Source: Orientallactaga sibirica
Taxonomy: Eukaryota; Chordata; Mammalia; Rodentia; Dipodidae
Reading direction: 5' to 3'
NCBI GenBank assembly: GCA_036365145.1
Contig: JAEOAD010000029.1
Coordinates: 18,606,001 to 18,670,000, forward strand
Length of the DNA: 64,000 nt
The notes beneath the pieces were generated by a model. That model ran no database searches. It saw only the letters and a list, made by a program, of their open reading frames with translations, and had not been told where the DNA came from. Each line of letters starts with the position of its first letter. The stretch's first letter is position 1. The position numbers were made by a program, and so were the translations under genes. Below, in pieces: positions 1 to 11,702 of the stretch.

Positions 1-327
1 TCTGCCTGTTTTAATACAGAGACTTATTTTGCTGATGACAGATACATGTCTATACCTGCCAATGAAAGTGTTTCAGTTCTCATTCTAAGTTTCACATTTT
101 GCCAATCTTTTCATTACATCAGTTTTTGTTGCTTTGGTTCCCATGGCTCATTCCTGCAAGTCAGGCTTCATCCATCAGTACGGATAAAATATTCATCTGA
201 CATCCTCAAATGAGGTCACCAAATTAAGATTGTATCTCTGAGATAAATGAGAGATAAACCAGTCTTCCTAGACACTATGGTGGTTCCATTTGTGACTTAC
301 TATATAAATTATTTATTCATTTATTTA

Positions 328-434
328 AAGACAATCTCTCTCTCTTAAATACTCAAACTGGCCTTACGCTCACAATCCTCCCACCTCCAAGAGTTAAGTA
401 CTGATTTTCCAGGCATGTACCACCATGTCCACGT
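328..434 (-). mobile_element. Degraded B1 SINE fragment
   Basis: Reads as a diverged antisense B1: a pyrimidine-rich start, then CAAACTGGCCTTACGCTCAC, CAATCCTCCCACCTCC and finally CCAGGCATGTACCACCATG, which is the antisense of the 7SL-derived B1 5' end. It is much more diverged than the B1 copies at 43.5 or 33.5 kb, so it is old. It could instead be the B1 half of a B4 element. Confidence 0.65.
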
Positions 435-1436
435 TATAATTTATTTATACAATCCTTGTTTAAACAATGCTGAACCCATGAAGTCATAATTAAGGATATA
501 AAGTTGGTTGAATGCATGCCTAGAGGAAAGTAAAATGATGTTTTAAGCAATATCTGTTTCATGGAACACACTGCATTTGTAAGAATCATATTGACTGTTT
601 CCAATTCAGGTTTTGAAGGTGACATCATCAGTTCAACTGAAAAGTACATGGGCCTGGGTCTTTTTCTCAAATGTCATGTAGCATCCTCTTGGGAACCAGC
701 ATATATGTTTATGTTACTGTTTTTCTACTATATACATGTAAGTCCTGATTAAATTGCGTATGTGTCACATACACACTGCATTCACAATGACAGTAGTAAC
801 AAGTATAACATCTAACTGTGATGGTAGAAAGTTTACATGGTGACTTGGATAGCTTAGTAATTGGCAAGAATCCCTTGATGATTTTCATATGTATTGAAAT
901 CAGACATCTACTGATATGTGTATCCCTTTGGAGGAGAAAAACATGAGTAAAATGAATCATTGGCACAATCCCTAGCTACTCTTTCCTTTATATTTTCCCT
1001 TTTGATTTTTCTCTTTTCTGTTTTTTACCATCAGGTGAAAGTTAAAAGTTACTTTACTGGGTGCTGACTTAAAGTTCCTCTGTGGCAATGACTCATCTGA
1101 TCAATAAGTCATCATAATTAAGTCACAATCATAAAGAATATTACTTAACAGTATAAAACCTGTAACTACTGACTTAATATAGATTTCTTTCTATTTCTTA
1201 TTAGGGAGTACACCCAATTCTCAAGTGAGCAGTTTCAGGAAATATCTTGATAGAATCTCACGATGGACTTGAGCAACTGGGACATAGTAATAATGTCTAT
1301 GACCAATCACAGTCATAACAAATACTGAAATCCAGGAAAGAAAACACAAAAGAAAACAAAAAAATGGCTGGCTGGTAAGGTGTCTGAAAGTGAGAAAGTA
1401 TGGCACATAAGAAGTTCCTCTCAGTTCTTTTTCTAA
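435..1436. other. Single-copy AT-rich DNA
   Basis: No gene, RNA gene or recognisable repeat. Short overlapping open frames on both strands around 434-966 look like chance: no family resemblance and no start context or splice sites that would support them. Confidence 0.5.
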
Positions 1437-1694
1437 TTTTTTTATTATTTTATTTATTTTTGGAGAGAGACACAGAGGGAGACAGAGAAGGAGAGGGAGA
1501 CAGACAGAGATTGGCGTGCCAGCAGTCTCTCAGCTGCTGTGAATGAAATCCAGATGTGTGTCCCCTTGTGGTCAAGTGTGGCATTGTGCCCTTGCAACAC
1601 TTTGCATCTGGCTAAACGTGGGACCTAGAGATTGGAACCAGGTTCTTAGGCTTAGCAGGCAGGCGCCTTAACCACTAAGCCATCTCTGCAGCCC
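1437..1694 (-). mobile_element. Dip-like SINE, type B
   Basis: Antisense copy: A/T-rich tail, GGAGAGAGACACAG-type purine tract, TCTCAGCTGCTGTGAATG, CCCCTTGTGGTCAAG, GGGACCTAGAGATTGGAACC and the head complement CCATCTCTGCAGCCC. The GATTGGAACC segment occurs once, so this copy lacks the internal duplication seen at 4.5, 36.7 and 42.8 kb. The head is tRNA-derived with Pol III boxes. Confidence 0.9.
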
Positions 1695-3009
1695 TCAGTT
1701 ATTTATTTATTTTTTTTAATTAACATGTTTTTAGCCAAAACAAGGAAAAAGTAAGCTTTCTCTATTTTGGGTTATAAAGCAAAAGAAGGGCATTTGAAGT
1801 TGCCCTTCCTTTTCTGCCTTTCAAAACTTAAATTCCCCATCACTTAAGTTATGAATATGTTAGAAAATAATCTGTATATATCTGGCATATCAAATTGTCT
1901 TCACCCAGCTAAGACTGAATTCAGTTTTGTCTTCAACAGTACACCATTTCAAATTTCCATACACACTTATTTTCCATTTCTTTCCTTTGTCTCCAGATCT
2001 CAAATAAGAAATCATTTTGGACAATTACATAATATGAATCCCAAACTTTTATAAAACTACTTCAGCATGCCATTTTTAGATGGCTTCGATTGTACCTTAG
2101 AACTAAATTGTTACATTTTAAAAGTGTATAAGCTATAGTGTGACAGCCCTATATCCTATGGAAAGCACTAAATGGGCAATGATAATAGCTTCTTTCAGCC
2201 AGGAACCTGCACAATGGATCATTCTTCTTTACACTTTGCTGAAGGTAGACTGAAAATATAACCTGTGTGGATTTTTACTTTCTCAGCCTCATTTAACTTG
2301 ATAAATTGATAAAAGCATCAGACAATGGCTCAGGTGGAGAAAGACCAGTAAAGTGCACCCACAGGTGTACAAGCATGACCCCGAGTCACCACTGAGAGTG
2401 AGCCTGCAAGGGCAGCTAGAGCACAGTGGCTTGCAGAGCCCCTATTAGGAAGCAATTTCCTCTTCAAGACTAGACATCCAATCTCCCTCCTTCTCGTCCC
2501 TAAAGGATAGCTAGGGGAAGTAAGATGATACTGTGTCACCTTTTCCATAGCAGAGATGCTGACATATCAGATTTTAAAAGTTGCAATAAATGATAGCTCA
2601 GGAAAGGCAGACTAAGCATGCAAATTTTGCCAAGAGGAAGGTTGTGTGGGGTTATGCTCCAGGTGTTGGTGACTGTATCTAAGACAAGTTAGGAGAGGTG
2701 GTATCACTAAGCAACCTGTAAGTTCTGATACGGTTGCAACTTCAGGGACAACAGACTGTAAAGGTTCAGAATTTCCTTTTTGTAGAAAATGATGCCCTGG
2801 ATGCGAAGAGGCAAAATGGCATTTCTCAGGTCACTGTGATATTCTTAGCTTGTGATATTGTTGGAAGGCATCACTTTGTGCTCCTGTCATTTTGCACTCT
2901 GCGGAAGAGGAAGCAGAAGTCAGGGAAACTTCTTGAGTTGCCCTAGAAACCTGTACACTCAAAGAGCAGCAGGATAACTAAAATGATTTGGGGGCAGTCA
3001 ATCACCTCC
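1695..3009. other. Single-copy DNA without recognised features
   Basis: No gene or repeat recognised. A 72-codon minus frame (2330-2548) and a 70-codon plus frame (2734-2946) have no family resemblance and are within chance expectation. Confidence 0.5.
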
Positions 3010-3218
3010 CTTTTAAAAAAATATTTTCAAACAGAGAGAAGAGAGAGAGAGAGATTGAGAAAGAAAGAATATGGGAATGACAGGGCCTATAGCTGCTGCA
3101 AAGGAACTCCAGATGCATGCACATCTTATGCATCTGGCTTCACGTGGGTAATGAGGAATCAAGCCAGGGTCCTTAGACTTCTCAGGCAAGCACATTACCT
3201 ACTAGGCCATCTCTCCAG
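3010..3218 (-). mobile_element. Dip-like SINE, type A
   Basis: Antisense copy with AGAGAGAGAGAG tract, CAGGGCCTATAGCTGCTGC, AACTCCAGATGCATG, GCATCTGGCTTCACGTGGG and the head complement GGCCATCTCTCCAG. Possible TSD CTCCCTTTT / CTCCCTCTT flanks it (about 3006 and 3224). Moderately diverged. Confidence 0.9.
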
Positions 3219-3567
3219 ATAGTCTCCCTCTTATTTTAATGCATGCCTTATTTGAATTTGATCCCTATCTTAGGAAACTTCCATTGTTTCAAGTTTTTTT
3301 TTTTTCTTACATTATCTCCACCCCTACTCACACATGTAAACATTTTCCTTCCTCGTTTCTCTTTTACTGAACCCTGGTTTTTCCTTCCTGATGTCACTCC
3401 ATGTTCTTGACAGTGGGCATCCCTTGGTTCATGTTGTGAGAGAAGCCACATTATGCCTTATAGTAGAGTACTTCATGGCATTGTAAAATTAGTTACAAAA
3501 ATTAATCTGTAAAGCAAAATATTCTTCCTAAGCCCAAGGGAAAAATGAAGACATGTCCAGTATAACA

Positions 3568-3846
3568 ATTACCTTTTCATTGCTGTGACAAAAGACCTGT
3601 CCAGAAATGGATTATGGAAGGAAAATGTTTATTTTCCAGTTTCTAGTATCAAAAGGAAGTTTTATCAGGTTGGGGAAAGCATGGTGGAGCAGATAATCGA
3701 CTACATCTTCATGCATCATCATCAGGAAGCGGTGGGGTCACTCCACATCCAAACTACCATATCTATGTGTAGCTAAGAGATGCTATTTTGCATTACTCTC
3801 TGAAGTTGTAGGCCAAACCCCACAAAAGTCTCATCTCCTGTCATTC
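3568..3846 (-). mobile_element. LTR-like rodent repeat (ERVL-type ends, tentative)
   Basis: Starts with CATTGCTGTGACAAAAGACC, continues with a TTTATTTTCCAG stretch and GGGGAAAGCATGGTGG, and ends near CATAGTTGAC. This is the antisense of the repeat copies at 11.7, 25.1 and 25.9 kb, whose plus-strand ends read GTCAACTTGAC and GTCACAGNAATGAGAAAA. I infer a class III (ERVL-type) LTR from similarity of those ends to MT2/MLT2 LTRs; the exact family is not certain. Confidence 0.55.
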
Positions 3847-3995
3847 CTGTCATAGTTGACAATAGAGCAGATATTCCTGAAGACCCTGTGGTTGCCCTTC
3901 TCTACATTCAAAGTAGGTCCAAAGAGAGACTTGCGTTTTCTAGACTTCCTGAGGCTTACATTGAAAGCTCTGAGTGCTCCTTTAGGACCACACAC

Positions 3996-3999
<4 letters not shown>

Positions 4000-4071
<72 letters not shown>
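4000..4071. repeat. (TA)n microsatellite, about 36 units
   Basis: An uninterrupted alternating A/T run of about 72 bases, preceded by a short CACACACTTT. Runs like this are self-complementary, so they can extrude as cruciforms and are hard to assemble; the true length may differ. Confidence 0.97.
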
Positions 4072-4075
<4 letters not shown>

Positions 4076-4278
4076 TGGTAGGGTATCTAGAATAGTTAAT
4101 ATGTTCAATTAGGAGTTTGGGTTCCAATTCCAGGAAATCTCCCTTGCAACCTACAAAATACCTTTTCCAAATACAGTATAACATTCCTAACCCAGTGTCT
4201 TTATGTAGTGGCATCAAATATTTCCTTTCTCTTAATCAAAGAATTTACCATCAATTAGGGAGTAAAAAGTAACAATAG

Positions 4279-4481
4279 GCTGAAGAGGTGGCTTAGCAGT
4301 TAAGGTACTAGCCTCCAAAGCCTAATGATGAGAGTTCAATTCCCCAGTGCCCACGTAAAGCCAGATGTACAAGGTGGCACACATATCTGGAGTTTTTTTA
4401 CAGCAGCTGCAAGCCCTGGCACACCCATTCTGTCTGTCTGTCTTCTATCTCTCTGTGCTTGCAAATAAATATTTTAAAAAG
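4279..4481 (+). mobile_element. Dip-like SINE, type A (outer of a stacked pair)
   Basis: Head GGCTGAAGAGGTGGCTTAGC with box A, AATTCCCCAGTGCCCACG, GCCAGATGTACAAGGTGGC and a CTGTCTGTCTG tail ending in AAATAAATATTTTAAAAA. The flank AAAAGTAACAATAG (4265-4278) recurs as AAAAGTAACAGTAG (4744-4757), after the following type B copy. So this copy inserted first and the type B SINE later landed in its A-rich tail. Confidence 0.92.
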
Positions 4482-4483
4482 CA

Positions 4484-4743
4484 GGGCTGGAGAGATGGCT
4501 TAGTGTTTAAGGCGCCTGCCTCCTAAGCCTAAGAACACTGGTTCCAATCTCCAGCGGTTCCAATCTCCAGGTCCCATGTTTAGGCAGATGCAGTGACGCA
4601 AGGGTGCAATGCTGCACTTGACCACAAGGGGGCACACACATCTGGATTTTGTTTGCAGCAGCTGAGAGGCTGCTGGTGCGCCTGTTTCTATCTTCCTTTC
4701 CCTCTCTCTCTGTCTCTCTCCCCCCAAAAAAAATAATATTTAA
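4484..4743 (+). mobile_element. Dip-like SINE, type B with internal duplication
   Basis: Head GGGCTGGAGAGATGGCTTAG, then GGTTCCAATCTCCAG present twice in a row (about 4546-4581), GACCACAAGGGGGC, CAGCAGCTGAGAGGC and a CT-rich plus A-rich tail. The tandem duplication lies just at the tRNA-like box B region. It sits inside the tail of the type A SINE at 4279-4481. Confidence 0.93.
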
Positions 4744-4953
4744 AAAAGTAACAGTAGAATCACTGTCAAGCCTAAAACTAAGATGTCTTCTTTGAGGTCT
4801 TTTCTTTGCCCTTTGAACCCCTTCCCTACATCCACACTGATTATAAGACCTACTCCTCCACATCCAATGAGACCATGTAAGAAGTCCTAAAATTTGAGAC
4901 TCAGTCATGAGAAACATTGAAGGACAAAATAATTCCTTACAGTTGTGTCTGTG

Positions 4954-4955
<2 letters not shown>

Positions 4956-4988
<33 letters not shown>

Positions 4989-5125
4989 GTTTTTCGAGGT
5001 AGGGTCTCACTCTGGCCCATACTTACCTGGAATTAACTAAGTAGTCTCAGAATGGCCTCACAGCAATCCTCCTACCTCTGCCTCCCAAGCTCTGGGATAA
5101 AAGGTGAGCACCACCATGAACAGCT
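4956..5125 (-). mobile_element. B1 SINE
   Basis: Antisense B1: a run of about 32 T (the poly-A tail), GGTTTTTCGAGGTAGGGTCT, TACCTGGAATTAACTAAGTA, CAATCCTCCTACCTCTGCC and CACCACCATGAACAGC. The long, almost pure tail indicates fairly recent insertion, although the body carries several substitutions. 7SL-derived rodent SINE. Confidence 0.93.
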
Positions 5126-5572
5126 CTCCCAACACCTTTTAACATGGCGTCTGCTCCTAAATGTTGCATCCTACTTCCTTGACAAAATGAATATTGGCTA
5201 ATTTTTAGTTCGTAAGTTTCATCAAAGTTTCCTTCATTCCAAGAAGAATCACTGAGCAGTTAAATCTGAAACCACTGTAATAAATACTTTTCCATAAAAG
5301 TCCTAAAGTGATTCTCTTCCACAGAATGTGTTGCGTATGTGCTAATCTTTGCCTTCATTAGAATCCACAGCACCATGTCTTTCAGGTCTTCCATGTCATA
5401 CTCTGTTGTCTTTACAAGTATTCTGGGTCTCTTTTTGAGAGTGTTTGCTAGCTTCCTTTTTCAAGTGGCCTTTCATAGTCTATTTTTATGTAGAGTACAA
5501 GGCCCTTTGCTGCATAATAATATCATATAGAAGAAATGTGGGCTTCCACCTATATATCACAGAGAACTTTCA
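5126..5572. other. Single-copy DNA
   Basis: No gene or repeat recognised. A 63-codon plus frame (5339-5530) has no recognisable features. Confidence 0.45.
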
Positions 5573-5788
5573 GGGGCTGGAGAGATGGCTTAGTGGTTAA
5601 GCCGTTTGCCTGAAAAGCCAGAGGATCCTGGTTCGATTCTCTGGGACCTATGTAAGGCAGATACACAAGGGGGCACATGCATCTAGAGATCATATGCCGT
5701 GGCTGGAGGCCCTGGTGAGCCCATTCTCTCTCTCCCTCTCTCCCTCTTTCTTTCTCTCAAATAAATTAATTAATTAAATATTATTTTA
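5573..5788 (+). mobile_element. Dip-like SINE, type A
   Basis: Head GGGGCTGGAGAGATGGCTTA with box A, box B GGTTCGATTCT, CAAGGGGGCACATGC, CGTGGCTGGAGGCCCTGG, then a CTCTCTCCCTCT tract and an AAATAAATTAATTAATTAAA tail. Well preserved. Confidence 0.95.
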
Positions 5789-6422
5789 AAATATAACTTT
5801 AAAAATGATATAATAATGAGAGATGTGTGGCCAATGCTCAACTACTGTTGACTGTTTCCCAAATGCAGATCCTTACCAAAAGTAAAAATTCATAATTTAT
5901 AACTTACACTTTGTGGTTCTTTTCCTCCAAAGTTTTTCCACTCTAAAAATGTTACTAGTTTTTACTATACTACTGATTTCATTTCCATGGCAATGGTGCT
6001 TCCATACAATATAATCTTTTTATCACTTCAGACTATTACTTGGAAAACATAAAATGTGCCTCACTGCTGGGTAAGCCTCCATGGCATCATTCTGCCATGC
6101 CTCTTCTGTTTTCTGGAATTATATGATTCATTCACTCTCTGCCCTAAATGGTCCCTGGATATCCTTCTTCTCACTTCCTCTTAAGACTGGATTCTTCACA
6201 GCATGTAAGTCTCTGTGAAAAGACCTGTTTTCAGATGTGCTTTGAAACAGTGCATCAGAACTGGGTTTTTCTCTCCATGCTCTGTATGAACTTCATTTCT
6301 TCTTTTTTCATACTTAAGATGAATGTACTTACCAATAATGTATCCTATCCATTTTCACTTTTTAAATACCTTTCCCCCACACATCCATAATTTATAGTAC
6401 CTAAGGCAATGGAACTATTACT
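5789..6422. other. Single-copy AT-rich DNA
   Basis: No gene or known repeat seen. The 80-codon plus frame at 6148-6390 has no family resemblance. Confidence 0.45.
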
Positions 6423-6582
6423 TTTTTTGGGGGGTGGAGGGGATTTCTAGGTAGGGTATCACTGTAGCCCAGGCTGACCTGGAATTCACTATGTAGTCTC
6501 AGGGTGGCCTCGAACACATGGCAATCCTCTTACCTCTGCTTTCTGAGTGCTGAGATTAAAGGCATGTACCACCACGCCCAGA
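6423..6582 (-). mobile_element. B1 SINE
   Basis: Antisense B1: T-run, GTAGGGTATCACTGTAGCCC, AGGCTGACCTGGAATTCAC, GGGTGGCCTCGAAC, CAATCCTCTTACCTCTGC and GGCATGTACCACCACGCCC. Immediately followed by an antisense Dip-like SINE, so two SINE insertions abut. Confidence 0.93.
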
Positions 6583-6590
6583 TCTGTTTT

Positions 6591-6815
6591 ACTTTTTTTT
6601 TTAATATTTTTTATTCATTTAACTGAAAACAGAGGGAGTGACTAAGAAAGTGAGAGAGTATGAGAATATGGGCATTCCAGGGCCTCCAGATATGGGAAAT
6701 CAATTCCAGGTGCATGTTCTGCATGTAGCTTTATGTGGGTACTGGAAAATCGAACCCAGATCATTAGGCATTGCAGGCAAGTGTTTCAACCATTGAGTCA
6801 TCTGCAGCACTCCCC
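6591..6815 (-). mobile_element. Dip-like SINE, type A, with TSD
   Basis: T-run, weak purine tract, CCAGGGCCTCCAGATATGGG, CAGGTGCATGTTCTGC, ATCGAACCCAGATC and head complement TGAGTCATCTGCAGC. Flanked by CAGATCTGTTTT (6579-6590) and CAGAACTGTTTT (6816-6827), a TSD with one mismatch. The left TSD overlaps the end of the neighbouring B1, so the B1 was there first. Confidence 0.9.
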
Positions 6816-6998
6816 CAGAACTGTTTTTCTTATTAAGAGTGGTATCACCAATAACTAGATAGACGTTGGATAAAGTGGTGCTCAGCTTAAGTTTTATTTT
6901 TAATGTTGAATTTTTACTTTGCAAGAAGAATACAACAAATATATATTTTATTTCAGTGATTTTCTTCTATTGATGGAATTATATTGATGTGCATTTTA

Positions 6999-7223
6999 AT
7001 TAATTAATTTATTTATTCTTATTTATTTATGTATTTGAGAGAGAGAGAGAGAAAGAGAAAGAGTGAGAATAGATATCTCAGGGCCTCTAGCCAATGCAAA
7101 CAAACTCCAGACACATTCACCATCTTGTGCATCTATCTGGCTTGCTTGGGTACTAGGGAATCAAACCTAGGACCTTTGGCTTTGAAAGCAAGTGCCTTAA
7201 CTGCTAAGCCATTTCTCCAGCCC
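6999..7223 (-). mobile_element. Dip-like SINE, type A
   Basis: TTATTTATTTATGTATTTGA tail, GAGAGAGAGAAAGAG tract, CAGGGCCTCTAGCC, AACAAACTCCAGACAC, GCATCTATCTGGCTTGC and head complement GCCATTTCTCCAGCCC. Confidence 0.94.
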
Positions 7224-8754
7224 TGATATAACTAAATAAATAACTGATTCATTTTAGTGTAATTATAGTGTCTGATTTATTTAAAGTTGCTATTCAGTAT
7301 CATTGGCATTATTTCTATTTATGACTGCTAGTATAGAATTTACATTATGCCAGGAATAAACTAAGCACTCAGCAAACACTTTAATCTGGATCTAGAAGAA
7401 AGTTTACATACAGGAGTTTTACTAAAAAGACAATATATAGCTGAGTACTAGAGCTTTTTTGAATGTCAGAGCTTCTGGTTCTGTATGTGTGATTCCATAG
7501 ATGTTATTAGATAAGTAAGATTATTTATCAAATAGGTCATGAAGTAAAATCTAGGATTTAGACATGGATCTGTATAGTGTAGAATTCCAAATCAAACACA
7601 TAAAATATAGATCAAAACCCAAAGATGATTTGTATTTAACTATTTTTTCATATAGGTACTTTCTTTTTATTCGTTGTGTTCCAATGTCTAGTTTCTAAGT
7701 AAAGAGTATTCATTTATTTGGGGGAGAAGAATAAGGCTTAGAATTAAAAGGATCTCTTACCACTTTTGATTCCTAAAAACAACATTTTGTGAACACACCC
7801 AAGAAATGACGATAATTTTAAATCCAGTCCTTGCTAAGAAAAAAAAAAAGATTTTTGTAAATTTCAATGCACATTTTTTCTGGATATAGTATCAAAGATA
7901 CAGTCAGTGGAGAATCCCACAAACAGAATTGAAAAATATTCCTTGACAATATGATCCTTCTAAAAGTAAACCCTTCAGAATTATTATTTTAGTAAAGGAA
8001 GTTATAAGAAAGAAGAGAAAATAAAAACATCAGGACTAAAGCTTGTCATACTTAGCAGTATTTTCCCCCACCTGGCATTCTTAACTATGCAAGGGAAAAG
8101 CTGAGCACAATGCTTACTTTCTTATGGATCTCAAGGAAAAGCCCCTGAGTCTGACAGCACCGGTATGATTCACGGAAGCAAGCTGAGATTTCCTAGTTCT
8201 TGGGGCTATGAAATGCCTGAAAATAACTAGTAGATAAAAAATTTCTGGGGTCAGAACACAGCAAATGCACAATTGAGCTATTTGATACTTGTCTATTGTA
8301 TATAGCAAATGGCCAAAGAAGCAGGTAATACCAGCTATCCATTACTAGACACTGGTCCTGGACACAAAGGAAAAAGTCAGGGCAGAACCAGTAGCTGTAA
8401 AGGCCAAAAAAGATCTGCAAGTCAACAGTTCCCCCAAGCTGCATGTCTCTAGCCAAACAAACATGTAAACATCTTATTTTCAGATTCAAGGAGAGAAAAG
8501 GGCTTTATAGAGAGATTGCACTAGTAAGATCATAAAAATGTGTTTTGTTAACATTTCAATTACCTCTTATTAGAAAAAAAGTTTGAATTGCATACAAAGA
8601 TCTAATTTTTACCAGGGGAAACTGAAAAGACTAGAAACTCAAGAGAATTAGAGCTTTTCTTATAGGAATTAAAGAGAAATAATATATTAACTTTCATATA
8701 TATGAGATACAATTAGTACACATTTGCAATTCCATTTAAGAGAAGATTAAGAAA
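7224..8754. other. Single-copy AT-rich DNA
   Basis: No gene or repeat recognised over about 1.5 kb. Overlapping minus frames of 64 and 98 codons (8114-8489) have no recognisable domain or splice context. Confidence 0.5.
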
Positions 8755-9070
8755 AAATGATGAGGGCTCAGTGGATAAAGACACTGGCTTGCCTAGCTTC
8801 TCAGCCTGGGTCCAATTCCTTGGCATTCATGAGAAAACAGTTACAGAATGGTACATGCATCTATGACAATGGAATAAGAAGGTACAAGAATACAAAGCTC
8901 TCAGGCCAGCTAGTCTGACTTTTGCCTGCAGTTTGGCAGTTCATTTTTAGCAGCAAGAGACTTTCTCAAAGGAGGTAGAGCGCAGACACCTCTAAGTTGT
9001 CCTCTGACATCCACACATTTGCCAGGGCATGTGTATGTACACACACACACACACATACATTAATAAAACA
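8755..9070 (+). mobile_element. B4-type SINE (tRNA/B1 composite)
   Basis: A diverged tRNA-like head (GGCTCAGTGGATAAAGACAC, then TGGGTCCAATTCC as box B), a B1-like middle, then AAGAGACTTTCTCAAAGGAG, GACACCTCTAAGTTGTCCTC, TGACATCCACACAT and a (CA)n-rich end. That order (ID-like head, B1 body, a segment of the form 'gacacc...cctctg', CA tail) is the hallmark of the old rodent B4 family. Confidence 0.8.
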
Positions 9071-11702
9071 TCATAGAAAATGTAAGCACAAAGGGGAAGT
9101 GATTATCTATGCCCTCCTGTGTATTATATTAAAAACAAATACTGAATTTCTATAGAAATGTCCAGAATAATATGACCATTTCAGAAAAATAGTAATCATG
9201 TCTGTCAATCTCCTAAGATCTGATCACATGATCAAGTTCCTTACTACTGTGAAAGGATGTATTGAGAAGGCAATGAAAGTCTATAAACAGAAATCACCAA
9301 TTTTACCTGGAGGAGTACAAAGGAATGTAACTTTAGGGTCTAAGACTATGTTGACCTGCTATAGTCCTTTCCAGGTCTGCTAAGATGGAAACTTAAGTAT
9401 ATATTCATGAAATGCCCATTTGGCTGGCATCGCTGACCACCTGCAACTTAACTTCACCATTCCAGACTTTTAAGAATATGGAATTAAGCAAGGTGTTTAA
9501 AATGCAATGGGTGAGTAGAAAAGAAGCCTACATGTCTTTTATTCTGATTTAGAGAGATTGTGAACAGACAACACACCCTTTTTCTAATTTCTTTCTTGGA
9601 AAGCAGCTGCTGAGTGTGTGACCTCTACTGTCTTACATGGCACAGCAGAGGTTAAGTGACTTTGTGCTCCATTCAAGACAACTTCCATACAGTCTCACTG
9701 TTCCCTCAATAAATTGAGACAGTCACTGAAAATACTAAATTTTACTGTATTCCTTTTATCTAAGACATTCATCTCTACTATACCACATTGAAACATGAAA
9801 GGAAACTAAACTATGTCAGTCCCAACAATTGTGTATTTCTATTAAACATGCAACCACTTCATGTATTTGGCCAGATGCATTAATGAGGGATACAAATGAA
9901 ACAAATAAAAATCCCTTATGCATTGTTGTGTTAGTGTAAATTAATGTGATACCCAATAGTATTTTCTGCACTTCATCTGACTGTGCAAAGGAAAAGCCAC
10001 TGGAGCTGATAACATGTGCATAAATGTGTGTCCCAGAATCCTAACAGAATGCTGCCATATAAGCCTTCTAGCTCTGGTGTCTTGTCATTGTCCAATTTTC
10101 AGTAGATTATTTATTGAAAAATAAATTTAATCACTTCTCTGGAAACATCATCATGAAGTGCCCAGATAACATGAGTCAAAATTCTCAACATATTTACTAT
10201 AATGCAGCTTTATATAAAAGCGAGTGCTACTGTGCAGTTTGATTTCCCCACTGATATGAATGGTATTAGTTAACCTTTTTGAGGAAAGTCACCACTGTTT
10301 CACTATGAACAAATAATGCAGGGTTGGAAAAGGTTAAATTAAGCAATGTATGGAAGACAGAGCCTATCTGATTTCTATTTGAATAAAATCTGGGTAGCTT
10401 ACTAAATTCTCATATTTCTTGTTGGGATGCATTGGCTCTCTAGCTCATGCTTATACCAATAGTTAATTTACTGCTGCTGCCCAGGACTCTGCCAATTCCA
10501 AGTATACCATTTTTATAATTGTTTTCTAGGCCTGAAGGCATGAGAAGGAATGGCAAGGCATTGGCATTGCCTTTCCAGTGGCTTATTGCTTTCTCTTGTA
10601 GGATTCACTGTTTCTGACAGGGTTAGCACTTTCTGCCTAACACTTCACTGTGTTATATACTCTGCTGGGTCTCAAGCTATGTTGGAGTCAATAAGAAAAA
10701 ACGAAATGATGAAATACAGCTAAACATCTCGCTGACATCTTCTTACTCCTTCCATTCAGAGTGTGAACCCCTCGAGCTATACTACCATTTGAAATTCAGA
10801 CTCAAATGCTGAGAACACAGCATCATGAAAACTGGCACCAGACATAAACTTTGTCAAAACTGGTTTGACACAGAACCACTGAATATTTGCAGCACTGTGA
10901 TAAAACTGCCATAATTCAGAGACAACTCATGGGACAACCAGAGGGATAATAGCACACCCAGTGTGTCTCTCCCTTGAAATGGCTGTATGGTTGCAACTTT
11001 GAAATCTATAAAGAGGTTTAAGCTTTTATTCTGGGTTCTGTGGCATGCTTTTCTTCATCCAGAAATATTTCTCATTTGATTTTCTTTAAAAGTCCTGCAT
11101 GCATTTTAGAAGCCTGCTAGTGATTTTTAAGTTTCAAAGGAGATTACAAACATGATTCATGTACTCTGACTCAACTCTCTTAAATGTTATAATTGTATCA
11201 ACTACATCCTTCCAAGCATCCTACGGGCACATTAAATATTAATAAACACATTTTAAAGCACCAAGAGGTATGATTCTTTCATACTTGCCAATAAAATGTA
11301 ATGGAATCTCTACTTCCTGCCTGCAATTCAAACTAAAGCTAAGACTCTGGCAAGCCTTCATTGTACACATCAAACTTAAAGAGGCCAGATCTCACATCTC
11401 TCAGGTACTTCCTGATTATGAAACACTGACAGCCTCCACACTCATAGCCTTCTATAATTTACTCCTTTGTTGTTCTAAATTGGTAAGTTAGAACTATTTG
11501 CTCTAAGCAAATATTTTCTCTCAATAAATTCACTCCATTTTATCACAAAGTAAATTTCCATTTCATAATAATATGGGAAAATGATGTTTTCCAACAGCAC
11601 ATAAAGAAGACTTTCCAGGAACTATTCTATTTTATATATTTTATTTTGTTCAGAGCAGGTTATCATTTGTCTCCTCCCATTGTGCTCAAAATGCTTTAGG
11701 AA
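9071..11702. other. Long interval without recognised repeats
   Basis: About 2.6 kb in which I recognise no SINE, LINE or LTR and no gene. It is one of the longest such stretches in the window and is less AT-rich around 10.4-10.7 kb. It could contain conserved non-coding sequence (see findings). Frames at 9198-9383 and 11270-11491 look like chance. Confidence 0.5.

Noticed and set aside
4507..5010. 167-codon minus-strand open frame, the longest in the window
   Set aside because: It runs from a B1 poly-A (a lysine run) through the intervening single-copy bases into a type B SINE. Composition is dictated by the repeats and no protein family resembles it.
5573..5680. tRNA gene suggested by box A and box B
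   Set aside because: The two boxes are the promoter of a tRNA-derived SINE; the cloverleaf is not intact and the same head recurs about 30 times.
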